From Bacillus sp. AFS073361 (GTDB lineage Bacteria; Bacillota; Bacilli; Bacillales; Cytobacillaceae): a DNA stretch of 64,000 bases. This document shows, one piece after another, positions 62,192-64,000 of this stretch. Position 1 is the first letter of the stretch, and each line of letters opens with the position of its first letter. The notes beneath the pieces are model-generated. The model was given only the letters and a program-made list of their open reading frames with translations. It was not told the DNA's origin and did no database searches. The DNA is taken from NCBI RefSeq assembly GCF_002567005.1, contig NZ_NUZU01000007.1, forward strand, positions 61,414 through 125,413, written 5' to 3'. The translations under genes were made by a program, and so were the position numbers.

Positions 62192-63403
62192 TTAAATTCT
62201 ATGTGGAGAATGCCGTAATGCTCTTATAGAAATGCTACCTAATCGAATTACTATGATGATAGAAATTATCGTGTGGACTACAATCATGGAGACAACACCA
62301 TGCCAGCCAAAACTACTATAATATGCACCACTCACCGTTCCTCCGATACTAGATCCCGCATAATAGAAAAATAAATATAGGGATGATGCTTGTGCTTTAT
62401 CATGAGTAGCGATTTGTCCCACCCAACCACTTCCAATCGAATGTCCAGCAAAAAAACCGTACGTAAAAATGGCTATTCCAATAATTTTTAACGATAAAGA
62501 CGAATTTAGCGTTATACATGTCCCTAACAATACAATGAACAATGACACCATTAATAGTTTTCTTTTCCCGTATTGATCGGCTAACATTCCCATCCAAGTA
62601 GAACTAAATGTTCCAACAATATACACAATGAATATAAAGCCAACTAAGGTTTGACTTAAAGAATAAGGTGGAGCCATTAACTCAAAACCAATGTAATTAT
62701 ATAACGATACAAAGCATCCCATTAATAGAAATCCAGTTAAAAATAAATAAAGGAGGCCTGGTTCTTTAAATTGGACAAACAAGGAGATTGCTAATTTTTT
62801 AATTTCAAATTTTCGCGGTTTAAAATGTGTAGATTTCGGTAAAATAGACCAGAAAATAAGACTAGCAAGCAAACTAATGATTCCAATAAAGGCCAATGCT
62901 ACATGCCAACTAAAATAATCTGTTAAAATTCCACTAATTATTCGACCTCCCATTCCGCCAATGGAGTTCCCGCTAATGTATAATCCCATTGCCATCCCTA
63001 AACTTTTAGGGTCAATTTCCTCACCTAAGTAGGCCATCGCAACAGCAGGCAATCCTGCTAATGAAATCCCTTGTAAGATTCTACATAAGATTAATAGATG
63101 AAAATTTGGACTAAACGCAGTTAAAATGGATAGAATCGATGAAACAATTAAAGAAATAGTCATGACTGGTTTCCGGCCAAATACTTCTGATAAAGAACCA
63201 GCAATCAACATACTCACCGCTAAAGCAATAGTGGTAGAGGACAAGCTTAAACTGGATACAGCTGGTGAAATATGAAATTCCTTCACGATCTCCGGCAGTA
63301 ATGGCTGTGTTCCCCAAAGGATCGCGAATGTATTAAATCCACCGGCAAATAAAGCGATGTTTACCATTTTAAATGTGTGTGTCCCGCGCTGAATATAGTT
63401 CAT
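62192..63403 (-). CDS. MFS transporter (YnfM/YybF-like)
   Basis: 403 residues, 12 helices. LIAGSLSEVFGRKPVM (motif A, about 67-82) and RILQGISLAGLPAVAMAYLGEEI are like the YnfM/AraJ-type drug:H+ antiporter group; a second motif A (GMLADQYGKRKLLM) opens the C-terminal half. AAAGGAGT precedes the ATG. It may export drugs or small metabolites; the substrate is unknown. Confidence 0.82.
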   Translation of the reverse strand: MNYIQRGTHTFKMVNIALFAGGFNTFAILWGTQPLLPEIVKEFHISPAVSSLSLSSTTIALAVSMLIAGSLSEVFGRKPVMTISLIVSSILSILTAFSPNFHLLILCRILQGISLAGLPAVAMAYLGEEIDPKSLGMAMGLYISGNSIGGMGGRIISGILTDYFSWHVALAFIGIISLLASLIFWSILPKSTHFKPRKFEIKKLAISLFVQFKEPGLLYLFLTGFLLMGCFVSLYNYIGFELMAPPYSLSQTLVGFIFIVYIVGTFSSTWMGMLADQYGKRKLLMVSLFIVLLGTCITLNSSLSLKIIGIAIFTYGFFAGHSIGSGWVGQIATHDKAQASSLYLFFYYAGSSIGGTVSGAYYSSFGWHGVVSMIVVHTIISIIIVIRLGSISIRALRHSPHRI

Positions 63404-63617
63404 TATTGAAAAATACTCCTTTAGTTGTTGGTTTTATAAATTATCTCTACCTCATCATACTCCTCTTTTTGCATAGGTTCTAATAAAATACCTTTAAGAA
63501 GCTCCGTGCGGTCACCATTCTAAAAAATGTCAATTATTCCAACAATTATAGAAAAAGTATATAATGAATTTGGATAGTTCATATGGTCGGACATTTATGG
63601 AAAAGAGGACTAAATCG

Positions 63618-64000
63618 ATGAAGAATATAACATTCGAGAATATTTATGTGGTTGGTCAGGTTGTATTTGAAAATAATCAATACAAACACATTCATTATCC
63701 TGAAATGTTACTTAGATATGATAGTAATTTTATAGAGTTTAAGTTATCACCATCTTTATCGGAATTTAAAAGTGTGGAGTTTTACTTGCGAAATTATCAT
63801 TTAAAAAATGGTCAAAATCATGTAAAGTTTTATTTTCCTCCAAACGAAAAGCTAGCGGAGGAATTAGTAGCTTACATGAAGGATTCAGGTTATAGTATTG
63901 GATTTCTCGAATTGTACGCCATCCAGCCTAAACAATTTCCTTTGGTGGCAGACAACCCGGATGTAGAGGTACAAGTTGTGACAGATAAAAACCTGGAAAC
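63618..64000 (+). CDS. GNAT-family acetyltransferase, N-terminal part (partial)
   Basis: ATG behind AGAGGA; the frame stays open for 127 codons to the window edge. It begins MKNITFENIYVVGQVVF, with LLRYDSNFIEFKLSP and GFLELYAIQPKQFP, resembling the N-terminal region of Bacillus GNAT proteins whose acetyl-CoA site lies further on. The rest is outside the window, so the assignment is tentative. Confidence 0.6.
   Translation, partial: MKNITFENIYVVGQVVFENNQYKHIHYPEMLLRYDSNFIEFKLSPSLSEFKSVEFYLRNYHLKNGQNHVKFYFPPNEKLAEELVAYMKDSGYSIGFLELYAIQPKQFPLVADNPDVEVQVVTDKNLE

Noticed and set aside
1..64000. Prophage, CRISPR, transposon or tRNA genes
   Set aside because: No phage structural genes, regular repeat-spacer array, transposase motif or cloverleaf was recognised on reading both strands; a dedicated scan would be needed to exclude small ones.

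Overview
The window looks like a chromosomal segment of an AT-rich, aerobic, spore-forming member of the Bacillaceae. This rests on the Bacillus-type gltC-gltAB locus, a purSQL-type purine operon, strong AGGAGG ribosome sites with frequent TTG/GTG starts, cre-like CcpA sites, an IDEAL-domain protein, a YjcZ-type sporulation peptide and many short hairpin terminators. No rRNA, tRNA, CRISPR array, transposase or integrase was seen. The species cannot be named from the sequence alone.

Positions 1-12.6 kb are an aromatic amino-acid/phenylacetate region. It holds an enoyl-CoA hydratase, a PaaX-type repressor, a nitronate monooxygenase, a DUF485 + sodium:solute symporter pair and an Lrp regulator. 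The Lrp gene is divergent from an operon of phenylalanine dehydrogenase with 2-oxoacid dehydrogenase E1alpha, E1beta and E2, and an amino-acid permease follows. The simplest reading is uptake of Phe, deamination to phenylpyruvate and direct oxidation to phenylacetyl-CoA, which would feed a paa pathway probably lying left of the window.

Positions 12.7-14.3 kb hold a methyltransferase and a standalone RQC-minor-like DNA-binding protein. Positions 14.5-25.9 kb are a phthalate-like catabolic cluster: Pht5-like decarboxylase, class II aldolase-like decarboxylase, Rieske oxygenase, a zinc-ribbon protein, a TAXI-TRAP importer, an isochorismatase-fold hydrolase, an IclR regulator, a Pht4-like dehydrogenase and an MFS transporter. 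Three promoters in this cluster carry the same IclR-type operator. At 26-27.8 kb an extradiol dioxygenase and an aconitase, both missing their 5' ends, are joined head to head: a rearrangement scar.

Positions 28-42 kb are mixed housekeeping and stress genes: a membrane protein, VanW, an Rrf2 regulator with two matching operators, an IDEAL-domain protein, an OYE reductase, DoxX, a polar amino-acid ABC transporter, a macro-HTH/vWA pair, a truncated haemoglobin with an Fnr-like site, a TetR regulator with two matching operators around a new 58-residue ORF, an anion permease and AIM24. Positions 42-52 kb hold an unusual purine locus. purF is inverted and divergent from purK-C-S-Q-L-M-N-D; purE and purB are absent, and only the last codons of purH remain between purN and purD. 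gltC and gltAB (52-59 kb), a DUF2179 membrane protein, purT, a small ORF, RraB, an MFS transporter and the start of a GNAT acetyltransferase complete the window.

Intergenic palindromes of the form GGTGCCTGACACC occur at four or five places. All functional statements are from sequence inspection and remembered family features; no search was run.
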